Counted from the first letter of the stretch, positions 47,301 through 58,462 are shown. The stretch is 64,000 nt of DNA from Asterias amurensis (GCF_032118995.1 NC_092660.1:6463501-6527500), one strand, 5' to 3'. Program-made: numbers and translations. The notes: generated by a model from the sequence alone, not told the origin.

Positions 47301-49156
47301 GAAAGCCCGAATTCCGTACAATTATTAATATTGCCCTCATACACTTGACCCCATTAGAGGATTATTTAAAAAAGGGAAAGAAAGCCCGAATTCCGTACAA
47401 TAATTAATATTGCCCTCATACACTTGACCCCATTAGAGGATTATTTAAAAAAAGGAAAGAAAGCCCGAATTCCGTACAATAATTAATATTGCCCTCATAC
47501 AATTTGACCTTATTAGAGGATTTTAAAAAAAGGGAAAGAAAGCCCGAATTCCGTACAATTATTAATATTGCCCTCATACACTTGACCCCATTAGAGGATT
47601 ATTTAAAAAAGGGAAAGAAAGCCCGAATTCCGTACAATAATTAATATTGCCCTCATACACTTGACCCCATTAGAGGATTATTTAAAAAAAGGAAAGAAAG
47701 CCCGAATTCCATACAATAATTAATATTGCCCTCATACACTTGACCTTATTAGAGGATTTTAAAAAAAGGGAAAGAAAGCCCGAATTCCGTACAATTATTA
47801 ATATTGCCCTCATACACTTGACCCCATTAGAGGATTATTTAAAAAAGGGAAAGAAAGCTCGAATTCCGTACAATAATTAATATTGCCCTCATACACTTGA
47901 CCCCATTAGGGGATTATTTAAAAAAAGGAAAGAAAGCCCGAATTCCGTACAATAATTAATATTGCCCTCATACACTTGATCCCGTTAGAGGATTATTTAA
48001 AAAAGGGAAAGAAAGCCCGAATTCCGTACAATTATTAATATTGCCCTCATACACTTGACCCCATTAGAGGATTATTTAAAAAAGGGAAAGAAAGCTCGAA
48101 TTCCGTACAATCATTAATATTGCCCTCATACACTTGACCCCATTAGAGGATTATTTAAAAAAGGGAAAGAAAGCCCGAATTCCGTACAATTATTAATATT
48201 GCCCTCATACACTTGACCCCATTAGAGGATTATTTAAAAAAGGGAAAGAAAGCTCGAATTCCGTACAATAATTAATATTGCCCTCATACACTTGACCCCA
48301 TTAGAGGATTATTTCAAAAGGGGAAAGAAGCCTTCATGATTGCATCATATGCCCGTCTTCCTAAAAACGCCCTCCATCGGCCATTGCCAACACCGCGACT
48401 CCGCGCCTCCAGGTTCCCCGTCTTCACGATTGCATTAAATGCACGTCTTCCTAAAACGCACTCTATCGGCTGCTTCACCTACCTCACCACTCACGTCACA
48501 CTTTGACTCCCTACGACCCTAACATTTTATCTGTTGTATTCATCAATTGCACTCAATACAATCAAGTAGTATCAGTATGTATAGTACGACCAAGTTACTT
48601 AAAACGTACATGACCGCGACTCCGACTCCGCCTCCGCGGAGGCGCAGATAGAGCTCCGAGTGTACCTGTATTCTATAGTTACTCCAGTTGCAATAACATT
48701 GACCCATGTTTCTTATTACAGAATCAATCAACCCTCCTCCTTATGCCCGTCGGGGAAGGGTCACGTTATCGTAGTTGCGATAATCGTAACCCTCCTCCCG
48801 ACGGCCGCCCTCCGGCCTGGGCGGCCGTCGGGAGGAGGGTTACGATTATCGCAACTAACGTTATCGCAACTAACGGTCATGATCAGAATCCAGATCCTTC
48901 ATCCTGATAGTCTAGGGAATGGCTAAACAAAAATAGGATCATCGAAAGAGTTATATTATAATCTGAAAAAAAGTAGAGCTCTTCGAATAACAACATAATT
49001 TTATTGTTAATTTCTGCTGACTGCAGAAAGATTGAAATCCCCGATTTGAAATATAAAACAACTACAATTATATGCCATACCCTCTAGACTGCAATAACCG
49101 ACGTCTGAGACTGATTTTGATACTTGCTGTAAGCAGAGAGAAGTCAATGTATCCAT
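38321..49156 (-). CDS. LRRC41-like protein, copy B (shortened, open frame)
   Basis: Eleven minus-strand exons: 49156-49081, 46261-46166, 44672-44478, 43294-43149, 42900-42635, 41913-41804, 41468-41304, 40488-40345, 39772-39689, 39177-39078, 38528-38321. All junctions keep phase; 1590 nt give 529 residues. Compared with copy A it starts at a new ATG (MDTLTSLC...) but keeps the BC-box, lacks most of exon 5 (including DLYDF and the basic region) through a 941-bp deletion that fuses exons 5 and 6 in frame, and ends about 23 residues early (TEVQHFR-stop). The leucine-rich repeats are complete. It may be a functional short paralogue or a young pseudogene that happens to be open. Its promoter is interrupted by a 9.2-kb insertion. 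Confidence 0.65.
39917..40285. mobile_element. TTAA-flanked MITE family 1, copy B
   Basis: Counterpart of 24932-25295, with TTAAAGGTACTGGACACTAT and ATAGTGTCCACTGCCTTTAA ends, in the corresponding intron of LRRC41-B. Confidence 0.7.
43560..44480 (-). repeat. 156-bp tandem array duplicating the exon 3 splice donor
   Basis: Six copies in exact 156-bp steps, the GT of the donor CATG|GTGAGT falling at 44477, 44321, 44165, 44009, 43853 and 43697 (minus strand). The first is the true end of LRRC41-B exon 3; each further copy carries the last about 19 exon bases and the intron start. Copy A has only one unit at about 29700-29835. Confidence 0.92.
44718..45895 (+). mobile_element. 5'-truncated non-LTR retrotransposon, copy B
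   Basis: Duplicate of the element at 30075-31252 with the same internal TGA (45592-45594). Further decay is visible: the catalytic block reads LSADDSINY instead of LFADDSIVY and LGVTIS has become LVVTIS. Confidence 0.85.
46309..48678. mobile_element. Inverted-repeat element enclosing a 79-bp satellite
   Basis: The left arm (TACAACTAAGGAATGCAGGT ... GGAGTCGCGGTGACG, to about 46390) is complementary to the right arm (about 48600-48678, CGCGACTCCGACTCCGCC ... ACCTGTATTCTATAGTTAC). The space between, 46590-48330, is a head-to-tail array of about twenty units of about 79 bp containing AAGCCCGAATTCCGTACAAT and CCCTCATACACTTGACCCC. It lies between exons 1 and 2 of LRRC41-B; copy A has no trace of it. 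Confidence 0.85.
48763..48866. mobile_element. 86-bp hairpin MITE with 9-bp target-site duplication
   Basis: Element 48772-48857 is a near-perfect palindrome from TAGTTGCGATAATCGTAACC to its exact complement around a CTCCGGCCTGG loop. ACGTTATCG flanks it at 48763-48771 and 48858-48866. It has landed inside the end of an older member of its own family; copy A has the intact site at about 31736-31755. Confidence 0.92.
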
Positions 49157-49870
49157 GGAGCCGCTATTCCTTCCTCCGTGATGTATCAAAAGAAGGCTCC
49201 ATTTCCCGAACCTCCACATGTCCATGTGTTGCTCTCATCTGTTTGTGGTAATTCACCAGGCTGAAGTAAGTGAGCGCCGTGTTTGTATGGAACGCCAAAG
49301 AGGCATTTAATCATCGGTGATGGTCGTTTGCAACCGGTGATCAAATTTGTCATCGGTGGTGGTCCTATGCGATCGGTGATCAACTTTAGCAATCGGTGAT
49401 AAAACACGATCGGTGGTCCATTTTAGCGATCGGTCATGCATATTCATGATCGGTGATGGCTTTTTGCAATCGGTGGTCAACTTTAATGATCGGTGGTGGC
49501 TTTTTGCAATCGGTCAACTTTAGTGATCGGTGATGGCTTTTTGCAATCGGTCAACTTTAGGGATCGGTGATGGCATTTTGCAATCGGTCAACTTTAGTGA
49601 TCGGTGCTGGCTTTTTGCAATCGGTCAACTTTTGCAACCGGTGGTGGAACTTTGGGATATCCGAATTGTGCGTTCAAAACCTATGATTGTGTAGATTGTG
49701 GATATTAATTGTTGTTATTTTCTAGTTCACACCACCATGGGGGAATATTACACTCACCAGCGGGTTGACTGACTTGCCAAACATTTTTAGAAGAGTACCA
49801 TTTTATAACTATGTAAGGGGGAACGCAACAAACATCAAATTAATTAGCTCTTTGTAAAAAAATAATAATA

Positions 49871-51755
49871 ACAAATGGGTAGGAGAGGGTGGGTTAGGGT
49901 ATCTTTAGGCCTTTTCACACGAGGAAATTAAGGGGGCTCTTTGATATGCTAGTATGCAGCTCATGAATACGTATATCTTTCGTCAGACATCAGACAACAC
50001 AGGATGTGAAGTAAATGAATTATTCATTTTGACGTCCAATCACGCACTTCTCTTATCACAACCTTTGGACCCTATCATGCTCACTGAGCGTCCGTGGTGG
50101 TACTGGTGTGATGTACACATGTCTCGTCTTTCGCGGGCAATATGGTGATGAGTTGACCGTGGGAACTCTTCACTTATTATAGTAACTGGCGGGATGCCGC
50201 GCTTCGCGCGGCACCCCGCTAGATGAGGAGGATTCTAGTATGCAAATGTTGTAAAAGGTAATGTGGGGTCAAGGGAGGTATTCTTACAGGTAATAATCAT
50301 TTCGTAAGATTGGATTAGAAATTGTATTTATCATCGGTATGGAAATTTGTCATTCATGTTGTATTTTGATAAAAATTCTGAGCGTGCACAACTTAGTTGT
50401 GAACGTCGCGACGCGTCGCCTCCCCTCTCACCTTCTCTCTTGCGTTCTCCAACTAAAGGAATTGGTGTTTGTTTCTGGAATTGAGCTTTAATATTGGGGA
50501 TGGGTATACTTGGCAATGATGGTACTTGGCATGATATGTAGGGTATTTCGTAATGTTTTAGTGTTGATCGAGCGGGCCAATGCATTATCCGCAATGTGGA
50601 TTATGTTTCGCCTCTTTTACGCATAGTTTTAATGCAATCGGCTTTGTCATTGTACCAATTTTATCCACTGCACTGAGTATTTCCCAGCTAAGATGACTGT
50701 AAGGGTAATAATGCTTAGTCGACTAAAAATATAGCACGTACACTGCTCCAATGACACTTATTTTATTGTGTTGAGCACATTTGGTATAATTCAGTTACAC
50801 TTGGCAAAATGGACATCCTGAGTCCCGCCCAAACTGCTTTCATTATAGTTACGAACTTTGTGAAATATGTGCCTTGTTATTTTGAGGGTCTGTACGTCCA
50901 GTTTGGTTAATTTATATGGAGATGGGCCAATCGGACAATGTATAACACGCTGAATTTGGAATCAGCAGTGGTATTTGGTTCCCTTAGCAACAAATCCATA
51001 GTCACCGATAGCCACGGATTTGAGTGGTCTAAGTCTGGTCTCCCCCCTCAACAATTATCACCGCTGCTAATAGCAGAGGAGAAATCCGACTAAAAAGGCA
51101 TGTATGAAAGTGGTACCCTCTTTTAAAACAAACTCATAATCACAGCCACTAATAGCCGCGGAGTTTATCTGACTGAAAAGGAAGAAGTTCTGGCAAACAG
51201 CAGATAAACAAAAACCGCGCCAGTTGGTATGGACTTTAACGACAAAGTCAATTTCTGCAAAATTGTATTGAAAATAAATATATTTAATGATTGGTTGCTA
51301 TAATAATATGTTGAATGATTTTTGCTTTGTTTCCAATTTTATATGTTATCATAATTATCTGTGGAACCCTATACAAACTAAAATAATAGAGACGGTAATT
51401 GTATTGGTCTTTAATAACTACTCCTACATTCTCTCACTTTTAAAATTCACTTTCAGAAAACATTTGCCTAGTTATTTTGAGGGTTTGTATGCCAGCTACC
51501 CCTACATCCTCTCACTTAATTCACTTTCAGAAAACATTTGCCTTGTTGTTTTAAGGGTTTGTAGGCCAGTTTGGTTAATTTTGTATGGAGAAATTCGTAA
51601 AAAGTACCCGATTCAGCTGCACATGAGGGCTCTTTCGATAACAAAACCCGACGGCCGATATACAAAACGGATTTGGCAAAATCTACATCCTGAGTCCTGA
51701 CCGAACTGCGTTCTAACAATGTTGCTTCAGAACTTTGAATGGAATGGTCGTTTAC
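49871..51755. other. Interior of the foldback element, left part
   Basis: No gene recognised. It contains a strong hairpin at 50188-50219 (GCGGGATGCCGCGC / GCGCGGCACCCCGC), a two-copy tandem duplication at about 51411-51565 (unit about 75 bp, AAACATTTGCC...TTTGTA), and TTTCATTATAGTTACGAACTTTGTG at 50837-50862 (here in part), which is complementary to 52876-52903. Confidence 0.5.
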
Positions 51756-52852
51756 TATGGGGCGCCGTCTGTCAATTAATTCTCTCAAGTCCGCAACGGA
51801 ATTTGACTGTATATCTATACTGGAAATGACAGAGGTCAGAGGTCAAACTACACGCCGATTTTACAATATTTTTGGAGCCCGGTCTCTGGCGTTATTCACG
51901 AGCCTCATGCAACAGTCAGCAGTGGGCAACCGTACACACACCCCCACGTACGGGGCGAGACATGTACACGGCGGGCGTTGCGCGACTATCGCTCAATGGG
52001 AAGGAGGTTGAATTAATTGACAAACGGCACGTATTGTTTAGCGGTTTTTTATGGTTTGTAAGCCATGATCTGTGAGTGCACATATAGTTATGGTTTATAA
52101 ACCATGATTTGTAAACCATATTTGATGCCTCAATTTTAATGGTTTATAAACCATGAATTTGATGCTTCAGTTTTCATGGTTTACAAACCATGTTTTTACA
52201 ATGCCTCCGATTTCATGGTTTATAAACCATGAGTTTCACGTTTCAATTTTCTTGGTTTATAAACCATGTTTTCAAGATGCCTCAACTTTCATGGTTTATA
52301 AACCATGATTTGTAAACCACGTTTTTCATGCTACGATTTTTATGGTTTATAAACTATGATTTGTAAACCATGATTTTCATGTTTCGATTTTCATGGTTTA
52401 TAAACCATGTTTTTTAAATGCCTCCATTTTTATGGTTTATAAACCATAATTTTTAAACCATGATTTTTGTGCTCCTATTTTTATGGTTTATAAACCATGA
52501 TTTTCATGCTTCAATGATTATGGTTTATAAATCATGTTTTAAAGATGACCCAATTTTCATGGTTTATAAACCACGATTTGTACACCATGAATTTGATGCT
52601 TCATTTTTCTGGTTTGTAAACCATGTTTTAAAGATGCGTAAAGTTTCCATGGTTTATGAACCATGATTTACAAATGTTTGTTGCATGTTCATGGTTTGTA
52701 AACCATAAACTTACACCAAAAAAATACTACTGGTATGTAACCATAAAAAGGATTTGGCAACACTTTCTATGGTTTACATCTAATTGCTATAAACCATGGT
52801 AAAAACATGCCTTAAAAGTGCCAAACAATTAATTGACAGACGGCGCCCCATA
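51756..52852. mobile_element. Nested inverted-repeat element filled with palindromes
   Basis: TATGGGGCGCCGTCTGTCAA and its complement TTGACAGACGGCGCCCCATA end the element (26-bp repeats including flanking TA). From 52040 to 52800 the palindrome TGGTTTATAAACCA or close variants recurs about seventeen times at irregular spacing of some 30-65 bp. No coding capacity. Confidence 0.85.
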
Positions 52853-53750
52853 GTTTACAGCTTCAAAACAGCCGTTGATGTTTCACAAAGTTCGTAACTA
52901 TGAAAGCATACTATTCTTAAACGGTGATTTCATGTACTCTTTTGTAGGTTTAACTGGCAAAACCTATACAATGTATATGAAAAGAATCAGTAATGTATTT
53001 ACTTTCTTTTTGAAAATGTTTCAACTTTTGCGTGTATACGTTCGTGTGTGGGGATGACATAAAAAAATATGGACTGTACCACTAATGGTGCAGAGTTAAA
53101 TGGAACAAATAAAGTTTCACAACAATGGGTTGCTGTTTGATGCGTTTAAAAAATGCTGGAAAGTTGGGTAGGCCTACATGAGTGACTTAATTGTAATAAA
53201 CACATATGTAACAGATGCATGTATAAAAGCCTAATGTTTTTATTTAACACGCGAAATTAAACCCCCTGTACAAAATGGTATATACACAATGCCATTTACC
53301 CCTCTGCGAAACATCAATCAGTCACTCTGGAATGTTAATGGGAGACCGAGGTTGCCACCCACTTAAAGAGGTGGCTGTGTGTGCAGCCTACAGCTTCCCC
53401 CCCCCCTCTCTTAGACCAACAGGTGGCCCATATCAAAACCAGACAACCACAGAGGTGACTCTGTGTGCAGCCTACGGCTTCCCCCTTCGACCAACAGGTG
53501 ACCCATATCAAAACCAGACAACTACACATGTAAGGAGATATCGCTCGTGACTCCAGCCAATCAGACAACTCGTAAGAGGGAGTTCGGTTCAGGGTTTTGT
53601 AGACTTGCAACCCGACGTCTGTAACGACAAAACCGTGTTGGATTCCACAAGGATGCCATGCCACTGGACCTTCTAATTTTCAATCCAAGATGGCGCGGGT
53701 TACGCTTTTAATAGTATAGATGAGGTCAGTGACACATTTTACGCACAAGT
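52853..53750. other. Interior of the foldback element, right of the palindrome array
   Basis: Contains a two-copy direct repeat at about 53369-53530 (GTGTGCAGCCTACAGCTTCCC, written in part) and a poly-C run. No gene seen. Confidence 0.4.
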
Positions 53751-54090
53751 ATCACCGATGATTATTTGCCTCTTTGGCGTTGGCGCCACGCCAAAGCGGC
53801 AAATAATAATCGGTGATGGTATTTTGCGTCCGGTGCAAGCCTATTTCAAAACCTATGTTTGCAGATTACGCCACTCACCAGTCTGTTTGACTGACTTGTC
53901 ATACATTCATAGAAGAGTCCCATTGTTCAGGGGGACGAAATATCAAATTAGCTATAGCTCTTTCTAAAATGTAAAATAAAAACGGGGTATGAGAGGGTGC
54001 GGAAGGGGATCCATGTCCCAATTGGTTGTCGTCCTCAAGAAATGGTGTGGGAATACAAATATTTTTAAATGTTTTTTGAACAACTAATAC

Positions 54091-55830
54091 GAGTCTGTAC
54101 CGATAATTTTTCTAAATTTCATGATTGCTCTATGAAATTATGACAAAATACTCTCATTTTGTTTGACAAGTGACCCTACTCAGATTTCTCACATATTCGC
54201 TTTTGTTTGGCCATGGTTGGTGTGTCTTTGTGTGCATATAGTTCAGGGAATGAAATTTTGCCCCTTTGTTCAAAGGAGAAGTTAGCTTTGTTCAGAGGAG
54301 AAGTTGAAACTTTAGATACGGTAGATTTACAGATTGAGTTTGGAAAAGGAAATCACTAGTTTTTGTACGAGTATTTGAACTGGAGATTTCCAAATTCTAG
54401 AAGATATAGACATACAGATGATCAATGAAGTGAGACCAGTCACTCAAGTTGTCCCCACGCCTTTGGGTATTGTTAATTTATTGTTTCCCATAGCCACTGC
54501 ACTAAAGCTTAGTTCTTATTAAAACGTGGTACGGTTTAACAATATTTTATAATGATATGCAGCCAGGTGGTTAAAGATATCTATACTACAGTACAGTACA
54601 TGGACACAGGAAGACTCCTGCTGGGGACGTCCAGAGATGGGTGTTGATCGGGACATTCCTCCATGATTGGGAGATAAACTATGAGATAAACTGGTAAAGT
54701 GAATGATTATTCAGTGAAGTACAGTCCCCCATGAGAGTGTCATACCACGTCAGAGCTTTGGCGATTTTCTCGAATTGTCAATGCTATTGAATTAGGTTTA
54801 AAAAAAAAAAAATTATGATTATGTTATCAATGACTCACAGTCAGATACCACACCGATAACATGTTTTCCTTTTCCAAACACCTCCACCCCCCCCCCCTGA
54901 CACTGGATTTGAGACAACTGGAAAAGCAAAACAACTGGAAAAGCAAAACAGCTTTAATTCGAACGCATGAAAATTAAATTGACTGCTCATTTGCCGAATT
55001 TGACCGAGAAAACCTATATTTGCACTTTCAATGTCATTCTGGGCATATTCCTGGAACTATTCTGTACAACAAATCAGCTTGTTAAGAGCTAGAATTTTAC
55101 CATCAAATGGATGATTTATGAAAGTGTTTGATTTGGAAAAAACCTCCGCGGATTTTCAAGGACTTTTAGTATGTTATTCGATATTCATATCCTGAAAGAA
55201 AATCAGCTTGTATTGAGCTAGATCCGGGTTAAATCTAAGGGGTCTTGTCAAAACTCATCCTGGACAGACCACAGGACGAGGCTCGTCCGATGTCATATTT
55301 TTGTCGGACGGGCCACAGGATGGGAGTTCATATGGAACAAGGTTCCACACGATGAAATACTACAGTACAGTACATGGACACTGACACTGGATACTGACAC
55401 TGGATTTGGTTGAGAATTTCTCGCTCCTGTATTATTTCCGCTTTAGTACTTTATAACACCTGTTTCGCCTTGCGCCCCCCCCCCCCTAAATTAAGAACTT
55501 TATACAGTACGTTTTTCACTTTGGATTCAATTAATACATGCCTCTCCGTTTAAAAGGAAATATTTGTATAATACTTTACCTAGCCTTTTATAAAACGTGT
55601 TGAGTGCGTCCCGGTTTTACTATATCTGTGCTTGTCCTAAAAAAAACACATTCATATGATGCACATAAAAATTATGTTTTTTCGATCAAAAACGATTTTT
55701 GAGTGGTCATAATGTTCTCACCTCCGGGTCTGTTTACACGGGGCTACTTGTATGATTTCAGATTTCCCCTAACACACAAAACTATCGGTAAAGGCTCTTG
55801 TTCAAAAACATTTCCCTTCACTGAATATTA
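54091..55830. other. Foldback interior, no gene seen
   Basis: AT-rich sequence with poly-A and poly-C runs, a doubled GGAAAAGCAAAACA near 54919-54950 and TACAGTACAGTACATGGACAC at both 54586 and 55361 (in part). No open frame with a recognisable domain on either strand. Confidence 0.4.
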
Positions 55831-56738
55831 CTATTTGTATTTCCCCGGCGTAAACCATTTCCGGAAGACGACAACCAATTGTGGGACATAGATCCGCTTG
55901 CACACCCTCCCTACCCCTTTGTTTTGTTAGAAAGAGCTAATTAGTTTGATGTTTGTTGCGTTCCCCCTTATAGTTATAAATAGGTACTCTTCTAAAAATG
56001 TTTGGCAAGTCAGTCAACCCGCTGGTGAGTGTAATTTATTCCTCCATGGTGGTGTGAACTAGAAAATAACAACAATCTACACAATCAAAGATTTTGAAGT
56101 AGGCCTGCACCGACCGGACGCAAAATTCGGATATCCCAAAATTCCATCACCGGTTGCAAAAGTTTACCGATTGCAAAAAGCCACCACCGATCCCTAAAGT
56201 TGACCGATTGCAAAAAGCCACCACCGATCCCTAAAGTTGACCGATTGCAAAAAGCCAGCACCGATCCCTAAAGTTGACCGATTGCAAAATGCCATCACCG
56301 ATCCCTTAAGTTGACCGATTGCAAAAAGCCATCACCGATCCCTAAAGTTGACCGATTGCAAAAAGCCATCACCGATCACTAAAGTTGACCACCGATTGCA
56401 AAAAGCCATCACCGGTCGTGAATATGCATGACCGATCGCTATATATCATCACCGATGATCATGAATATGCATGACCGATCGCTAAAATGGACCACCGATC
56501 GTGTTTTATCACCGATTGCTAAAGTTGATCACCGATCGCATAGGACCACCACCGATGACAAATTTGATCACCGGTTGCAAAAGACCATCACCGATGATTA
56601 ACTGCCTCTTTGGCGTTCCATATGTTTGGGCCCAACACTAAATCGGGCCCAGCACCGAAATTCTCCTCAGCGCCGAATTAAAAAAATCCGCAAACGACCG
56701 TCAATACACGTCGACACCACCAGGGATGCTTTATCAGC

Positions 56739-58290
56739 TTACCTAACTTTAACGGAATTTGTGACACCTTTAAATTATGAAAATTCAAGATTTTCTTTCA
56801 GGGATATGTTTGTTACATCCCTGATCACATCTCCTGGGCGGAAAAATAATCTCAGATTACTAATTAGCTCAGCCCAACTAATTAAAGATTGTCTCAAATT
56901 AGCATGTGTATAAATAATGTACTAAGTGCGGCAGACATACCTAACTTTGACGAAATTTGTGTCACTTTTAATTTATGAAATTTTAATTTTTTCTTTCATA
57001 GATATGTTTGTTACATCCCTGACCACATCTCCCAGGCGGAAAAATAATCTCAGATCACTAATTAGCTCAGCCCAACTAATTAAAGATTGTCTCAAATTAG
57101 CGTGTGTATATAGCCTATATCATGTACAAAGTGCGTGTATAGACATACCTAACTTTGACGAAATTTGTGTCACCTTTAATATATGAAATTTTAAAATTTT
57201 CTTTCATAGATATGTTTGTTACATCCCTGACCACATCTCCTAGGCGGAAAAATAATCTCAGATCACTAATTAGCTCAGCCCAACTAATTAAAGATTGTCT
57301 CAAATTAGCGTGTGTATATAGCCTATATAATGTATAAAGTGCGTGTATAGACATACCTAACTTTGACGAAATTTGTGTCACCTTTAATTTTTGAAATTTT
57401 CATATTTTCTTTCATAGATATGTTTGTTACATCCCTGACCATATCTCCTGGGCGGAAAAATAATCTCAGATTACTAATTAGCTCAGCCCAACTAATTAAA
57501 GATTGTCTCAATTTGGCGCGTGTATAGCCTAAACATGTACAAAGTGCGTGTATAGACATACCTAACTTTGACGAAATTTGTGTCACCTTTAATATATGAA
57601 ATTTTAAAATTTTCTTTCATAGATATGTTTGTTACATCCCTGACCACATCTCCTGGGCGGAAAAATAATTTCAGATTACTAACTAGCTCAGCCCAACTAA
57701 CTAAAGATTGTCTCAAATTAGCGTGTGTATAGCCACATTAGTGTTTCCAAAGTGCGTGTATAGACATACCTAACTTTGACGAAATTTGTGTCACCTTTAA
57801 TTTATGAAAGTTTAATATTTTCTTTCATAGATATGTTTGTTACATCCCTGACCACATCTCCTAGGCGGAAAAATAATCTCAGATTACTAACTAGCTCAGC
57901 CCAACTAACTAAAGATTGTCTCAAATTAGCGTGTGTATGGCCCAGTAATGTACAAAGTGCGGGTAACATACCTTTAAACTTTGACGAAATTTGTGTCACT
58001 TTAAATATATGAAATTTTAAAATTTTCTTTCATAAATATGTTTGTTACATCCTTGACGATATCTGCTGGGCGGAAAAATAATCTCTCAGCCCAACTAATT
58101 AAAGATTGTCTCAAATTAGCGTGTGTATAAAGCCTATATAATGTACAAAGTGCGTGTATAGACATACCTAACTTTAACTAAATTTGTGTCACCTTTAATT
58201 TATGAAATTTTAATATTTTCTTTCATAGATATGTTTGTTACATCCCTGACCACATCTCCTAGGCGGAAAAATAATCTCAGATTACTAACT
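56739..58290 (+). repeat. 206-bp satellite, eight units
   Basis: The landmark GATATGTTTGTTACATCC recurs near 56802, 57001, 57210, 57417, 57623, 57830, 58035 and 58229. Each unit includes TTTGACGAAATTTGTGTCAC, CTCAGCCCAACTAATTAAAG and, except the first, AGTGCGTGTATAGACATACC-type sequence. The open frames in it repeat with the unit and are not genes. Confidence 0.88.
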
Positions 58291-58295
58291 AGCTC

Positions 58296-58461
58296 AGGGG
58301 CCTTTCTCAAACCACGGCTTGGGCTCCGGCTCAGGCTTAGGCTCCGCGTACTGTGTACGCAGCTTGCATTTAACCTGCATTTTGGAGCAGCGCGTATTGC
58401 ACGGATATCAGCACACGGAGCCTGAGCCGGAGCCAAAGCAGTGGTTTGAGAAAGGCCCCTG
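58296..58461. mobile_element. 166-bp hairpin MITE, AGGGGCCTTTCTCAAA family
   Basis: The ends AGGGGCCTTTCTCAAACCAC and GTGGTTTGAGAAAGGCCCCT are exact inverted repeats, and the next bases (GGCTCCGGCTCAGGCT) continue the pairing. It is an intact relative of the half element in the RTK 3' UTR at 20881. Confidence 0.85.
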
Positions 58462-58462
58462 G

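Larger units (their letters stand above)
49288..56620. mobile_element. Foldback element with long subrepeat-bearing inverted repeats
   Basis: The ends TGGAACGCCAAAGAGGCA and TGCCTCTTTGGCGTTCCA are exact complements flanked by TA on both sides. The arms run about 0.6-0.7 kb (49288-49870 and 55915-56620) and begin with tandem ATCGGTGATGGCTTTTTGCA-type units, followed by a unique part (TTGGCAAGTCAGTCAACCCG and complement). An inner set of ends at 53757-53820 suggests two abutting elements. The interior has no long reading frame. Confidence 0.82.
49245..58462. mobile_element. 9.2-kb composite insertion upstream of LRRC41-B
   Basis: Relative to the first copy (33108-33117) this stretch replaces about 9 bp, starting some 90 bp above the LRRC41-B start codon used here and just above the old start. 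It consists of a foldback element (49288-56620), a 206-bp satellite (56739-58290) and a hairpin MITE (58296-58461). No transposase or other gene is recognised anywhere in it. Confidence 0.8.

Noticed and set aside
46590..48330. CRISPR array suggested by regular 79-bp repeats
   Set aside because: Units are contiguous and similar along their whole length with no unique spacers; it is a satellite in an animal genome.
50188..50219. Bacterial-type terminator hairpin or bacterial contamination
   Set aside because: The hairpin is isolated in AT-rich eukaryotic repeat DNA with no bacterial genes nearby.
56626..58012. Series of 60-95 codon frames with FIDMFVTSLTTSP
   Set aside because: They repeat with the 206-bp satellite and owe their similarity to the array, not to coding.
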